Positions 25,523 to 34,265 of a stretch of DNA of 54,499 nt are shown piece by piece. A program made the position numbers and the translations under genes. Origin of the DNA: Helicobacteraceae bacterium. GTDB taxonomy: Bacteria; Campylobacterota; Campylobacteria; Campylobacterales; SZUA-545. The notes under the pieces are model-generated. The model did not search any database. It was not told the origin of the DNA and saw only the letters and a list, made by a program, of their open reading frames with translations. The stretch is taken from contig JAISOU010000046.1 of assembly GCA_031275395.1 (NCBI GenBank), positions 1-54,499 on the forward strand, in the 5' to 3' direction. How positions within the stretch are numbered: position 1 is the stretch's first letter; every line of letters starts with the position of its first letter.

Positions 25523-26193
25523 GAGCGCATATAATTCAACATATATGGTTTGAAGACAGCGGAACGATCGGCGAGATTTTACGCGATCGGGGTTATGAAA
25601 TTAGCGTTACAATATTTGATAAAAATGAAACGCTTCCGCCGCTTGAAAATATTGACGTTCTCGTTATTATGGGCGGCTTTATGAGCGCGAACGACGAGGA
25701 TAAATACTCTTGGATAAAAGGTGAAAAAGCTTTTATTAAAAACGCGATCGATTCCGGCGTAAAAACGTTAGGCGTTTGTTTAGGCGCGCAGTTAATCGCT
25801 TCGGCGCTTGGCGCAAAGGTCTATAAGAATAAACAAAAGGAGATCGGCTGGCATAAAATCGTCGCTAAAGATCAATCGTTTTTGCCTAAAGAAGCGCTTG
25901 TTTTTCAGTGGCATGGCGAAACCTTTGATCTGCCGATCGGCGCTAAACTTTTAGCCTCTAGCGAAGTCTGCGAAAATCAAGCGTTTTCCTTTGGCAAAAA
26001 CGCGATCGCTTTACAGTTTCATCTTGAAACTACGCCGCGATCGGCTAAGCTACTCTGCGAAAACTGCCGCGACGAGCTTATTAACGCGTCCTATGTTCAA
26101 AGCGAAGAGCAAATATTAAACGTTCCAGCAGAAAACTACGCGGCGATTAAAGCGATTATGCGCGATCTGTTAGATCGTCTGCTTGGAGTTTAA
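25519..26193 (+). CDS. Class I glutamine amidotransferase-like protein
   Basis: The 224-residue single-domain triad amidotransferase resembles the GMP synthase GATase. The nucleophile Cys is in LGVCLGAQLIASALGA (about residue 87), the His in LQFHLETT (about 172) with the Glu two residues on, and oxyanion-type GGFMSANDED near 52. Stand-alone members include gamma-glutamyl compound hydrolases such as PuuD-like and YfeJ-like proteins. It overlaps the UbiD-family gene by four bases (ATGA). The acceptor substrate is unknown. Confidence 0.85.
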   Translation: MRAHIIQHIWFEDSGTIGEILRDRGYEISVTIFDKNETLPPLENIDVLVIMGGFMSANDEDKYSWIKGEKAFIKNAIDSGVKTLGVCLGAQLIASALGAKVYKNKQKEIGWHKIVAKDQSFLPKEALVFQWHGETFDLPIGAKLLASSEVCENQAFSFGKNAIALQFHLETTPRSAKLLCENCRDELINASYVQSEEQILNVPAENYAAIKAIMRDLLDRLLGV

Positions 26194-26201
26194 GCGACGT
26201 A

Positions 26202-27038
26202 TTATTCAAAGATGATCGTTTTGTTTTTGTAGATAAAAACGCGATCGTCGCAAACGAGCCTTAACGCTCGCGCCAAAGTTTGTTTTTCCACGTCTTTTCC
26301 AAACAGCGCCATATCCTCCGCGCTATAGGTGTGATTAACGTTAAGAACGCCCTGCGCAATAATGGGACCTTCGTCGAGGTTATTATTGACAAAGTGCGCC
26401 GTCGCGCCGATGATTTTCACGCCGCGATCGTAGGCTTGTTTGTATGGACTAGCGCCAATAAAAGCGGGTAAGAACGAATGGTGAATGTTGATAATTTTAT
26501 TATTATATTTTTCCACAAAATCAGGCGTTAAAATACGCATATATTTTGCCAGAACGACATAATCGCAATCGTATTGCGCAAGCGTTTTAAGAAGCTCTGC
26601 TTCGTGCGCTTCTCTCGTAAGATTTTGATGAGAGATATAGCGATAAGTTACTCCAAAACTTTCGGCTAAAACTCTTAGATCGTCGTAGTTGCTGACGATC
26701 GCCTGAATATCGATATCCAACTCGTTATATTTACAGCGTAGCAGCAGATCGCCTAAACAGTGGCGCTCTTTTGTAGCCATAATCACTACGCGCTTTTTTC
26801 GCTTTGGGATTAGTTTAACGCTATGATCGGCGCTAAAGAGAGCCGATAGATCGTCAAATAACGATTGGACGGGCGCTCCGCTAAGATCGGTGCGCATAAA
26901 AAAGCGGTTGTATTGTTTTTCTACAAACTCGTTATTTTGTTCGATATTAAGATTATGTTTTAAGATCGCGCCCGTGATCTGGTGGATCAGCCCCTTTTTA
27001 TCTTCCGTTTCGATTAGCAGTCGGTGACGATCGCTCAT
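26202..27038 (-). CDS. purU: Formyltetrahydrofolate deformylase
   Basis: PurU hydrolyses 10-formyl-THF to formate and THF, balancing one-carbon pools. The 278-residue protein has an N-terminal ACT-type domain (RLLIETEDKKGLIHQITGAI) and a formyltransferase-fold domain with INIHHSFLPAFIGASPYKQAY (catalytic Asn-His region, about 215) and NNLDEGPIIAQ (catalytic Asp). Length and order of motifs are standard. It overlaps the GH5 gene by four bases (ATGA), so both are read from the same mRNA, an odd pairing for a housekeeping gene. Confidence 0.95.
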   Translation of the reverse strand: MSDRHRLLIETEDKKGLIHQITGAILKHNLNIEQNNEFVEKQYNRFFMRTDLSGAPVQSLFDDLSALFSADHSVKLIPKRKKRVVIMATKERHCLGDLLLRCKYNELDIDIQAIVSNYDDLRVLAESFGVTYRYISHQNLTREAHEAELLKTLAQYDCDYVVLAKYMRILTPDFVEKYNNKIINIHHSFLPAFIGASPYKQAYDRGVKIIGATAHFVNNNLDEGPIIAQGVLNVNHTYSAEDMALFGKDVEKQTLARALRLVCDDRVFIYKNKTIIFE

Positions 27039-28741
27039 ATTCCCTCTTTCTTAACTATTTCGATCGAATCTAGCCATATTGAAAAATCCGAAAGATCGGC
27101 GTTTTCCGCGACGAATTGAAGAAGGTCGATCGCCTCCCACGAAAAAAGTCCTTCCGGATTATGCCAGGAACTATCCCAAGCGCCGTGTTCGGTCATCTCT
27201 TTTAATGGTATCGTTATCGTATGCCACTCTGCGTCTGCGGGTAGTATATTTTGCTTGATCTTATATCGCATTCTCCAAGGAAGCTCGCTATCGCTTTGCC
27301 GATCGACAAATCTAACGTCAAAATCGATCGGTGTTTGCGCGTTTTCATTAGTGGCTTTAGCCTTAAATCGCAATGCGTAATTATTCTCTTTTAGATACTT
27401 CCAATCAACGGCGCGGGTAAATTGAAAGGTATAGGAGTCGTATTGCGCGGGAGAGCCCCAAAAAATAGCGTATTTGCCTTCGTATGAGTTAGCGTCAAAA
27501 AGATCGTGCCGCGCGCCTTTCATTACGGAATGGGTTGGCAGAATACCTTTGCCGAAATAATCGCCGTATATCATAAAGCTATCTTTAATTGTTTCGGAAG
27601 TTTTTTGCGTCGGAGGGGTAAATCCTAGCGCTCTAACAATATCGGTATCCAGATCGGAATAAATATCGCCGCCTTGCGGGGTTTTATAAATACCAAAAGC
27701 TCCGGAATAATCCCACTGCGTCCAAGGAATATCGCGATCGTTCAGTAGCTTAACAACCGTTTCATACCATCTTAAACGATCCTCGCGCAAGGCGTTTGGC
27801 ATATTTACTCCAAACTCTCCGCAAAAAATCCTCGCGTTGCGATCTTTTGAAAACTTGACGGCTTTATCTAAAGCGCTTGCAAGCGCTTCTTGCGTAGCTT
27901 CTAAATGGTATCTGTTTATCTGATCTATTCGCCACGCTTCTAATTCGCTAGGTATTTGCGGCATTTCGTGAGCGTCATACGGAAAAGGAACGCCTTTAAG
28001 GTTGGTAAGAGGCAATTCTCCCCAAGTCGTCCCTTGATGGGTAAATATATGCGGATTGTAGAAGTGAAAGGTATAGATAAGATTATAATCGTCAAACTCC
28101 GGAAGTTCGATAAGAGAATCTATATTATTCCAATAGTAGCCGCCGACTATGATCGAATGGGTTTGATCTTTTGCGCGGATAGTTTTTATAACCTCTTGCT
28201 GAATATCCGACCAACGAGAAGCGCTCATAGTTTCCGCGCCGACGTCGTATGGTTCGTTAAGTATTTCGTAGAGAACAAACTCGCTTCTGTCTTTGAAATG
28301 ATCGGCGACTTCAGCCCAAAGAGGAACAAGCGTTTTATTGATATCCGACGGAGTAGGATTATTACCGCGCGACGAGTGGTTATCGATAATAATGTATATC
28401 TTATAGTATTCCGCCCAATCCACAACCTGATCGAGCAGATCAAAAAACAGTTTATCGACCTTATAACTAGCGTTTGCTTCCATAGTATGAAATACGATCG
28501 GCAGTCTGATTATGTTTACGCCAAGTTTTTTTAACTCCCCAAAATCCTCTTTTACGTATTTGCCGAAGTTCGCCGAATGAATGGAATCGCTAACTTGAAA
28601 CCATCCGGTAAGGTTAGCGCCTTTTGAAAAACTATAGCTTTCTTGATCGCGTTCGTTATATCCGCTAGTTTTGTTGCCGCCGCACGCCAAAACGACAAAT
28701 AGCGCAACCAGACCTATTGCTAATAATCTAAAGGTTCTCAT
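27035..28741 (-). CDS. GH5-family glycoside hydrolase, lipoprotein, with C-terminal beta domain
   Basis: The 568-residue protein has a lipobox (VALFVVLACGG, Cys near residue 21), so it is a membrane-anchored secreted enzyme. The catalytic TIM barrel (about 40-370) has the GH5 signatures: NIIRLPIVFHTMEA, IIIDNHSS, the acid/base Glu in YEILNEPYD (about 150), FHFYNPHIFTHQG, the nucleophile Glu in ARIFCGEFGVN (about 300) and WTQWDYSGAFG. The last 180 residues are beta-rich (FAVENADLSDFSIWLDSIEI-like pattern), probably carbohydrate-binding. It likely cleaves a beta-1,4-glucan, mannan or similar polymer. Such enzymes are rare in Campylobacterota, so acquisition by transfer is plausible. Confidence 0.88.
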   Translation of the reverse strand: MRTFRLLAIGLVALFVVLACGGNKTSGYNERDQESYSFSKGANLTGWFQVSDSIHSANFGKYVKEDFGELKKLGVNIIRLPIVFHTMEANASYKVDKLFFDLLDQVVDWAEYYKIYIIIDNHSSRGNNPTPSDINKTLVPLWAEVADHFKDRSEFVLYEILNEPYDVGAETMSASRWSDIQQEVIKTIRAKDQTHSIIVGGYYWNNIDSLIELPEFDDYNLIYTFHFYNPHIFTHQGTTWGELPLTNLKGVPFPYDAHEMPQIPSELEAWRIDQINRYHLEATQEALASALDKAVKFSKDRNARIFCGEFGVNMPNALREDRLRWYETVVKLLNDRDIPWTQWDYSGAFGIYKTPQGGDIYSDLDTDIVRALGFTPPTQKTSETIKDSFMIYGDYFGKGILPTHSVMKGARHDLFDANSYEGKYAIFWGSPAQYDSYTFQFTRAVDWKYLKENNYALRFKAKATNENAQTPIDFDVRFVDRQSDSELPWRMRYKIKQNILPADAEWHTITIPLKEMTEHGAWDSSWHNPEGLFSWEAIDLLQFVAENADLSDFSIWLDSIEIVKKEGI

Positions 28742-28791
28742 AAGACGACCCCAACGCCAAAAACTTTAACAAACGCTTCGCTTTTTAGTTT

Positions 28792-29241
28792 CTATTTTTT
28801 CGCTAAATTGCGCCGCCGTTGCAAAGCCCTCTCGCGATGCTCTTCCTTCTTTTTCTGATACCCTTCGATTTGGCACTTTTCCGAGCAATATTTTTTTGCT
28901 CGCAATCTTGGAACCTCGTTGCCGCAAATAGGACAAACGCGCGGCGGAAGCCCCATACTCTTAGCGTGGTAGATCGCCGACGACGGAGTGCAGCCGTGTT
29001 TTTTGGCAAAAGCTCTAGCGCTTATCTCAAGCATATCGCCCCGTCGCTCTTCCCACCAAGATTCAGGGCGTTGCTTGCCCCATTTTTGGCGCGCGATTCC
29101 CCGCTCGTCTTTGACCTTACGGATATGGTGGCGCGTCGTGTTTTTACTGATGCGATACTTAGCGCTGAAATCTTTAGTCGGCGTCGATAAAAGCTCGTCG
29201 GCGCGTTCCTTCCACCAAGAGGCGTCTCTTTCTTGTTCCAT
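28792..29241 (-). CDS. Duplicated-module protein with zinc finger, possible DNA-binding
   Basis: The 149-residue basic protein has two similar modules of about 40 residues: SWWKERADELLSTPTKDF followed by KNTTRHHIRKVK, then SWWEERRGDMLEISARAF followed by PSSAIYHAKSMG. Each looks like a helix-turn-helix unit. Next comes a four-Cys zinc site, CPICGNEVPRLRAKKYC-x-x-x-C, and a very basic helical tail (QRRRNLAKK). AAAGGA precedes the ATG. This layout suggests a nucleic-acid-binding protein of plasmid or phage flavour. It lies between tRNA-Arg and the GH5 gene, a common integration neighbourhood. No family name is assigned. Confidence 0.7.
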   Translation of the reverse strand: MEQERDASWWKERADELLSTPTKDFSAKYRISKNTTRHHIRKVKDERGIARQKWGKQRPESWWEERRGDMLEISARAFAKKHGCTPSSAIYHAKSMGLPPRVCPICGNEVPRLRAKKYCSEKCQIEGYQKKKEEHRERALQRRRNLAKK

Positions 29242-29302
29242 TGTTTTGTCCTTTAACCGAAAATATACATTGGTTATTATAGATCAACTTTCTAATTCGT
29301 TG

Positions 29303-29379
29303 TGGCGCGCCCGGCAGGACTCGAACCTGCGACCTACGGAACCGGAATCCGTCGCTCTATCCAACTAAACTACGGACGC
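29303..29379 (-). tRNA. tRNA-Arg (anticodon CCG)
   Basis: The minus strand folds as a 77-base cloverleaf: acceptor GCGTCCG with CGGGCGC (one G-U pair), D arm AGTTTAGTTGGATAGAGC, anticodon stem ACGGA/TCCGT enclosing TTCCGGT (anticodon CCG), and T arm GCAGG-TTCGAGT-CCTGC. Discriminator G is followed by encoded CCA. The CCG anticodon reads CGG arginine codons. Confidence 0.95.
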
Positions 29380-29472
29380 GCAAAAAAGCGTAATTGTAGC
29401 GTTTCTACGCTATTGCGTCGGCAAAATCAGACGTCAAAAAGCGCTTTAACGGACGCGCAAAGAAGGTCAGGG

Positions 29473-29478
29473 TAAAAT
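29473..29478 (+). promoter_or_regulatory. Candidate -10 box (TAAAAT) for the DUF2156–mobB–fbp operon
   Basis: TAAAAT lies 22 bases before the DUF2156 ATG, in the only gap upstream of this four-gene unit. No -35 is evident, so confidence is limited. Confidence 0.35.
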
Positions 29479-29500
29479 AAACGTTTTGTCTGGAGGATTG

Positions 29501-30388
29501 ATGGATTTTTCGCCGATAAGCTTCGCTCAACAAGCGATCTTGGACGACGCGCTAAAAATAAGCGCGTCGCGATGCGCCGACGCGACCTTTGTTAATCTAT
29601 GGCTTTGGCGTTTCGAGCGAAAAATAGAGCTTGCGATCCAAAGCGGCTTTGTATTTATCAAGCAAACCTACGAGGGTCAACCGCCATATTTTCTCTTTCC
29701 GATCGGGCGCGGCGATCCAGAAACCGCCATCGACGCGCTGAGAAAACATTGCGCCGATCGCGGTTTTGCTTTGAGCTTCCGCGCTTTGACGATCGAACAA
29801 AAAACCGCCCTTGAAAGTGCCTGTCCAGATCTATTCGATTTTACGCTAAATCGCGATCACAGCGATTATCTCTATGATTGCGCGGCGCTAATTGCCCTAA
29901 ACGGGCGCGATTATCACTCCAAAAAAAACTTTATCAACCGCTTTGCGACCTTTTACGGTATTCATTACGAGCGTCTAAACGATCAAAATCTCGGCGAAAC
30001 GATCGCCTTTATAAACGCTTGGTTTGATCGCGCTCCATATCCCGCAGAATCCGAAAAAAAAGGGATTGTCTCCCTTTTGAACGAATATCGCCGCTTTCGC
30101 TGTTCTTATGGAATCCTACGCGCCGAAGGGTGGATCGTGGCTTTTACGATCGGCGAATCTCTTAGCGACGATATAGCGGTGATTCACGTTGAAAAAGCCG
30201 ACGGCGCGAACTATCAGGGCAGTTATCAGACGATCAATCAGGCTCATCTCCAAGCGGAATACTTCGATAAAAAGTTTATAAACCGCGAGGAGGATTTGGG
30301 TATCGAAGGTTTGCGAAAAGCCAAACTCTCTTACAGACCGATCGCGCTTATCGATAAGTTCGACGCTACGATAAAGGATCAAAAATGA
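29501..30388 (+). CDS. DUF2156 (phosphatidylglycerol lysyltransferase-like) protein
   Basis: The 295-residue protein resembles the soluble double-GNAT domain of MprF and stand-alone DUF2156 proteins: an N-terminal FVNLWLWRFERKIELAI and a C-terminal EYRRFRCSYGILRAEGWIVAFTIGE followed by HVEKADGANYQGSYQTINQ and EEDLGIEGLRKAKLSYRP. The last block (NREEDLGxxGLRxAKxSY) is the family hallmark. Without the MprF flippase domain, it may transfer an amino acid from a charged tRNA to an unknown acceptor. The start ATG 29501 has GGAGG upstream. It overlaps mobB by four bases. Confidence 0.85.
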   Translation: MDFSPISFAQQAILDDALKISASRCADATFVNLWLWRFERKIELAIQSGFVFIKQTYEGQPPYFLFPIGRGDPETAIDALRKHCADRGFALSFRALTIEQKTALESACPDLFDFTLNRDHSDYLYDCAALIALNGRDYHSKKNFINRFATFYGIHYERLNDQNLGETIAFINAWFDRAPYPAESEKKGIVSLLNEYRRFRCSYGILRAEGWIVAFTIGESLSDDIAVIHVEKADGANYQGSYQTINQAHLQAEYFDKKFINREEDLGIEGLRKAKLSYRPIALIDKFDATIKDQK

Positions 30389-30882
30389 CGAGAAAAGCGG
30401 TCGCTTTTACCGGCCCTTCAAATAGCGGCAAGACGACGTTAATCGTCAAGTTAGCCGAGCTGCTACTACCGCAAAAAAAAGTCGCGATCGTCAAAAACGA
30501 TCCGAAGGACAAGGCGCGTTTTGACGTAGAAGGCAAAGATAGCGATCGTTTTTTCAAAACGGGCGCGGAGGTCGCGGTAGTCAGCCCGACGAGAACGACG
30601 CTTTTTTCGCGTAAGGCGGGCGTGATCGAGGAGATCGTAAGGCTATTTGGAGATTTTGACTATCTTTTTGTCGAAGGATTAAAAACTCTGCCATTGCCGC
30701 GCATAGCGGTTTTCAGAAACGCGATCGACGAAAGCTATTTCGATTACGCGCAGGCGATTGCGATCGACGCGACGATCGATCCAAAAAAGTGTAAAATACC
30801 CGACGGAATTGACATACTCAATCTAAACGATCCTCGTTTTGTTTTAGAGTGGATCAAGCGTCGAGCTAAGGAGGTTCAATGA
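30385..30882 (+). CDS. mobB: Molybdopterin-guanine dinucleotide biosynthesis adapter MobB
   Basis: MobB is a GTP-binding helper of MobA in making MGD. The 165-residue protein has Walker [17 protein letters not shown] (about residue 8), [21 protein letters not shown] (a family block, usually VIKHDHH; here NDPKD replaces the His-rich form), [16 protein letters not shown] (Walker B region, about 93). Overlaps of four bases with DUF2156 and fbp show one operon. mobB–fbp adjacency is also seen in C. jejuni. Confidence 0.9.
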   Translation: MTRKAVAFTGPSNSGKTTLIVKLAELLLPQKKVAIVKNDPKDKARFDVEGKDSDRFFKTGAEVAVVSPTRTTLFSRKAGVIEEIVRLFGDFDYLFVEGLKTLPLPRIAVFRNAIDESYFDYAQAIAIDATIDPKKCKIPDGIDILNLNDPRFVLEWIKRRAKEVQ

Positions 30883-31724
30883 AAGAGGTTTTTGAAGGAA
30901 TCGCAAAGGCGGCGGCGCGGATTGCGGAGGCTTTGGAGCATGACGACACGGGTTACTCGGACAATAAAAACTCTACGGGCGACGTTCAACTTAAACTCGA
31001 TATTAGAAGCGACTATATCGTGGAGGAGGAGTTAAGCCGTATTCCCACCGTCCGCGCCCTTGCGAGCGAAGAAAAAGAGCAGATAGAGCCGATTAGAACG
31101 GGCGGGCAGTATCTTGTGGGCTACGATCCGCTTGACGGAAGTTCGCTCGCGGACGTCGATCTATCCGTAGGGTCGATCTTTGGCGTGTATGAAAATAGTT
31201 TTTTGGGCGCGAATCTTATGGCGGCGGCGTATGTGGTCTATGGTCCTCGCGTGGAGATGGTTACGGCGTATAAGCAAAACGTCGAGTTGTGGCGGCAGGA
31301 TCGCGGCGAGTTTAAGTTCGTTCAGATTTTGCGGCTTAGAGATAGCGGCAAACTTGTCGCGCCGGGCGGCACGCAGCAATATTGGTATCCGCACCACAAA
31401 GAGCTGATCGACTCTATGTTTGCCGAAGGTTATCGGCTTCGCTACTCTGGCGGTATGGTTCCCGATCTACATCAGATTTTAATCAAAGGCGGAGGTCTAT
31501 TTAGCTACCCCGGAACGACCGATAAGGCAAAGGGTAAAATCCGATTGGTGTTTGAATCGATGCCTTTTGCGAAGGTTTTTGAGATGGCGGGCGGACTTGC
31601 GCTAAACGATCGCGGCGAACGGCTTTTGGTAAGCGAACCAAAAGGACATCACGACACGTCGCCCTGTTTTTTTGGCTCTAAAACGGAGATCGAGCGAGCA
31701 ATGAGGGCGTATGGAAACGTTTAA
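30879..31724 (+). CDS. fbp: Class I fructose-1,6-bisphosphatase
   Basis: Fbp dephosphorylates fructose-1,6-bisphosphate in gluconeogenesis, important in Campylobacterota that do not use sugars by glycolysis. The 281-residue protein has [11 protein letters not shown] (metal Glu, about 68), the catalytic [23 protein letters not shown] (about 85), [13 protein letters not shown] and the sugar-phosphate site [21 protein letters not shown]. Length is shorter than the 330 of enterics but normal for this group. It overlaps mobB by four and the next small gene by 14 bases. Confidence 0.95.
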   Translation: MKEVFEGIAKAAARIAEALEHDDTGYSDNKNSTGDVQLKLDIRSDYIVEEELSRIPTVRALASEEKEQIEPIRTGGQYLVGYDPLDGSSLADVDLSVGSIFGVYENSFLGANLMAAAYVVYGPRVEMVTAYKQNVELWRQDRGEFKFVQILRLRDSGKLVAPGGTQQYWYPHHKELIDSMFAEGYRLRYSGGMVPDLHQILIKGGGLFSYPGTTDKAKGKIRLVFESMPFAKVFEMAGGLALNDRGERLLVSEPKGHHDTSPCFFGSKTEIERAMRAYGNV

Positions 31725-31923
31725 CCCGCCGGAAATCGGTCTGGACAGTTTCGAGCAAAAGCGCGAAGAGAGCCGTGCCGTTTTAGCGCAATGCCAGCGC
31801 GAGCGCAAACTAACGGGCTGCTACGATTGCGACAAGGTATTCGAGTGCCAAACGCGATCGGAATACGTTAATTGCGTCTATCGATCGATGAGCAAAGGCG
31901 CGGCGGGCGGCTTTGAGTTTTAA
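31711..31923 (+). CDS. Small five-cysteine protein, conserved-type
   Basis: The 70-residue soluble protein has Cys residues in [22 protein letters not shown] (C-x8-C-x2-C-x5-C) and [18 protein letters not shown]. The spacing suggests metal binding or a small Fe-S or zinc site. It overlaps fbp by 14 bases and closes the operon. Proteins of this look recur in Campylobacterota next to fbp or mobB, as far as I recall, with no assigned role. Confidence 0.7.
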   Translation: METFNPPEIGLDSFEQKREESRAVLAQCQRERKLTGCYDCDKVFECQTRSEYVNCVYRSMSKGAAGGFEF

Positions 31924-32317
31924 CGCGCTCGATTTTTGAACTGTTACCTTTTGCAAATCCGCGTAGCCGCTAGATTTTCGGGCAATTTATACGGGGTTGT
32001 TTTACTTGTCGGCAAAGCCGAGCGCCTTTGCGCGTAACGTTCGCGCCATATACGAGTATGTCAAACGCGATTTCATACGGTTTTGTCGCATTTTGAACGC
32101 AAAATCGCTTTGAGGGCGCGCTTAGTTAAGCGTTTTGCGTTATGATTACATTTTAGAATATTGATAATCGGTATCTTGAAATCTTAGCTTGAGTAAAATT
32201 GGTAACGTTTCGGCTTATCGCGTTGCTAACGCGCCGGCGCGAGGTTTTAAGCCTCGCCCTTTGTTCCTCTCCAAACAATGGGCGAGACCTGAAATCTCTG
32301 CGGCGTTTTATAAAAGG
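31924..32317. other. Gene-free gap between two converging operons
   Basis: About 394 bases hold no supported gene. The left part is featureless and AT/GC mixed, with one TTATGATTACATT stretch. The right part (32239-32286) carries two overlapping inverted repeats, described separately. It separates the end of the fbp unit from the end of modC, so 3' ends of both transcripts should lie here. Confidence 0.6.
32239..32286. terminator. Pair of mutually exclusive hairpins
   Basis: GCGAGG (32239-32244) can pair with CCTCGC (32252-32257). Alternatively CTCGCCC (32253-32259) pairs with GGGCGAG (32280-32286), extended inward by TTGTT/AACAA around an eight-base loop. The two stems share bases 32253-32257. 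Position between converging operons suggests a bidirectional terminator. No T run follows. Confidence 0.45.
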
Positions 32318-33190
32318 TTAATTCATTTTGGCGATCATCGGATTAAAGGCTTTGGAGGCGATCAGAACGCGATCGCCTATCTTGATATTTTCTATTTCGC
32401 TTTGCGTCGCGGCGACTTTGACAATATCGCTTCCCGCAAGAACGCTCAATATATAAACAAGCCCCGATTCTTCAATCGCTAAAACTTCGCCGATCAGTCG
32501 AAACTTATTACTGATATTTCCCGCCGAAAAAACCTCCGCCGGCGTTCCGCTCTTAACTACTTTTCCGTTTTCGATCACATAGGTTCTGATCGAGAGCTTA
32601 AAAACCTCGCTTAGATCGTGGCTTACCAAAAGCGTGGCGGGATTAAGCGTTTTTTGAAGCGTCAAAAGCTCCTCTTGCAACTCCTGTCGCATAGCGTTGT
32701 CTAAAGCGCTTAAAGGCTCGTCCAGTAATAAGATTTTTGGTTTCAAAGCTAACGCCCTCGCAAAGGCGACGCGCTGTTTTTGTCCGCCGCTAAGTTGCGC
32801 GGGTTTCTGATCTTGCAGGGCGGTTAATTTGCATAACTCAAGCAAGCGATCGGCGTTATATTTTTCGTTTTTAGCAAGCGCAAACTCTATATTTTTTCTA
32901 ACGCTCATATTGGGAAAAAGCGCGTAATCCTGAAAGACGAAGCCGACGCGCCTTTTTTGCGGTTTTATATCGATCTTTCGCGCTTTATCAAACCATATTT
33001 CGCCATTAACTACAATCGATCCGCTATCTGGTTTGGTTAGTCCCGCGATCATTCTAAGAAGCGTAGTTTTACCCGCGCCGCTAGAACCAAAAATGGTAAC
33101 AAACTCCCCTTCGTTTATCGATCCGTTAAAGGTAAACTCTATATTTCCGTTTGCGGATTTAAGCCGTTTTTTTACGTCGATCTCTATCAT
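32318..33190 (-). CDS. modC: Molybdate ABC transporter ATPase ModC
   Basis: ModC powers molybdate uptake. The 290-residue protein has Walker A GSSGAGKTTLLRMIAGLT (about 34), signature LSGGQKQRVAFARAL, Walker B ILLLDEPLSALDN, H-loop LLVSHDLSEVF, and a C-terminal part consistent with one MOP/TOBE domain (about 225-285: LVYILSVLAGSDIVKVAATQ). It overlaps modB by four bases. Its operon mate order modA–TOBE–modB–modC is that of C. jejuni. Confidence 0.92.
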   Translation of the reverse strand: MIEIDVKKRLKSANGNIEFTFNGSINEGEFVTIFGSSGAGKTTLLRMIAGLTKPDSGSIVVNGEIWFDKARKIDIKPQKRRVGFVFQDYALFPNMSVRKNIEFALAKNEKYNADRLLELCKLTALQDQKPAQLSGGQKQRVAFARALALKPKILLLDEPLSALDNAMRQELQEELLTLQKTLNPATLLVSHDLSEVFKLSIRTYVIENGKVVKSGTPAEVFSAGNISNKFRLIGEVLAIEESGLVYILSVLAGSDIVKVAATQSEIENIKIGDRVLIASKAFNPMIAKMN

Positions 33191-33864
33191 AAAGCGTCCG
33201 CTCTTGTAAATCTACGATTAAGAATATAAACGCATAAAAGCATTGCGAAAGTAATAAGAAATAGCGTAAAAGCGTATTGATGGGCAAGCGGGTAATTAGG
33301 CGCGTTAACTTCGTCGTAGATCGCTATACTAGCGACCTTTGTGGCGCGGGTACTACCGCCTAACATAAGTACGACGCCAAACTCGCCGACGGTATGCGCA
33401 AAACTAAGTACCGTTCCTACCAAAAGCGAGCTTTTCATATTGGGAAGCATAATGAAAAAGAGCGTTTTTATCTTACTAATTCCGAGCGTTGCGGCGGCTT
33501 CCCGTAAAGAGGAGTTAAGCGAAGAAAAACCGCTTTGAATCGGATGAACCATAAAGGGCAAACTAAACAATACCGAACCTACCACTAAACCTTCAAAAGT
33601 AAAAGCTAATTGAATATCAAAAGTCTGTTTCAAAAAAACGCCGATCGGACTGTTGATCGGGCTGAAAGCCATCAAAAGGTAAAAGCCTAAAACGCTTGGC
33701 GGTAAAACCAGCGGCATACTCACAATAGCCTCTATGACGACGCGAGAGCGATTTTTGGTATGCGCTACCCAATAAGCTAAAGGAATTGCAATAAAGAACA
33801 AAATAAGCGTGGTAATCGCGGCAAGTTTGAATGTTGTGAGCATCGTTATAGTAAAATCGCTCAA
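33187..33864 (-). CDS. modB: Molybdate ABC transporter permease ModB
   Basis: The 225-residue inner-membrane protein has about five to six spans and the permease EAA loop LREAAATLGISKIKTLFFIMLPN (about residue 130), which contacts ModC. PLVLPPSVLGFYLL near residue 52 is typical of ModB/CysTW permeases. It overlaps both neighbours by four bases. Confidence 0.92.
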   Translation of the reverse strand: MSDFTITMLTTFKLAAITTLILFFIAIPLAYWVAHTKNRSRVVIEAIVSMPLVLPPSVLGFYLLMAFSPINSPIGVFLKQTFDIQLAFTFEGLVVGSVLFSLPFMVHPIQSGFSSLNSSLREAAATLGISKIKTLFFIMLPNMKSSLLVGTVLSFAHTVGEFGVVLMLGGSTRATKVASIAIYDEVNAPNYPLAHQYAFTLFLITFAMLLCVYILNRRFTRADAL

Positions 33865-34265
33865 CCTAAATCCTTTAGCGATATTTCATTTGCTTTAACC
33901 AGCCACTCTACGCGATCGCCAACCGTAAGATTTAATCGTTTTGCCGATCGCTCCGTAATAATCGATTTAACGATCTCATCTTTGTTATTAAGCGTTATTT
34001 CGCATAAAAGCCCGCCGTAACGCAAAGCGCTAATAGTCGCGCTGTGGCGGTTTCTTAGGCTAATCTCTCCGCTTAGGTTTTTGGCGATCGCGACTTCGGT
34101 TTCCTTAAATAGGACTTCGACCTTGCGCCCGATCGCCAAATAAGCGCAACTTTTAGGCGTTTCTACGACAAGCGACGAAAAGCGCATATCGTTCGATACG
34201 ATCTCGACGATCGACAAAGCGCCGTCGGTTTCTATATGCGATATTTCGCCTAAAAGCGCGTTCAT
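33861..34265 (-). CDS. TOBE/MOP-domain molybdate-binding protein
   Basis: The 134-residue protein consists of two Mop-like repeats: a first around NALLGEISHIETDGALSIVEIVS and a second around SLRNRHSATISALRYGGLLCEITL, ending VGDRVEWLVKANEISL, the usual close of a Mop repeat. It may store or sense molybdate in the cytoplasm. Its start overlaps the modA stop by one base (TAATG). The same kind of gene sits between modA and modB in C. jejuni. It lacks the HTH of ModE. Confidence 0.82.
   Translation of the reverse strand: MNALLGEISHIETDGALSIVEIVSNDMRFSSLVVETPKSCAYLAIGRKVEVLFKETEVAIAKNLSGEISLRNRHSATISALRYGGLLCEITLNNKDEIVKSIITERSAKRLNLTVGDRVEWLVKANEISLKDLG

Noticed and set aside
27956-28534. 192-residue plus-strand frame inside the GH5 gene
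   Set aside because: Antisense to clear GH5 catalytic motifs, with no family motif or ribosome site of its own.
29241-29368. Open frame ending in ARQDSNLRPTEPESVALSN
   Set aside because: It is the well-known false protein read across the antisense strand of a tRNA-Arg gene.
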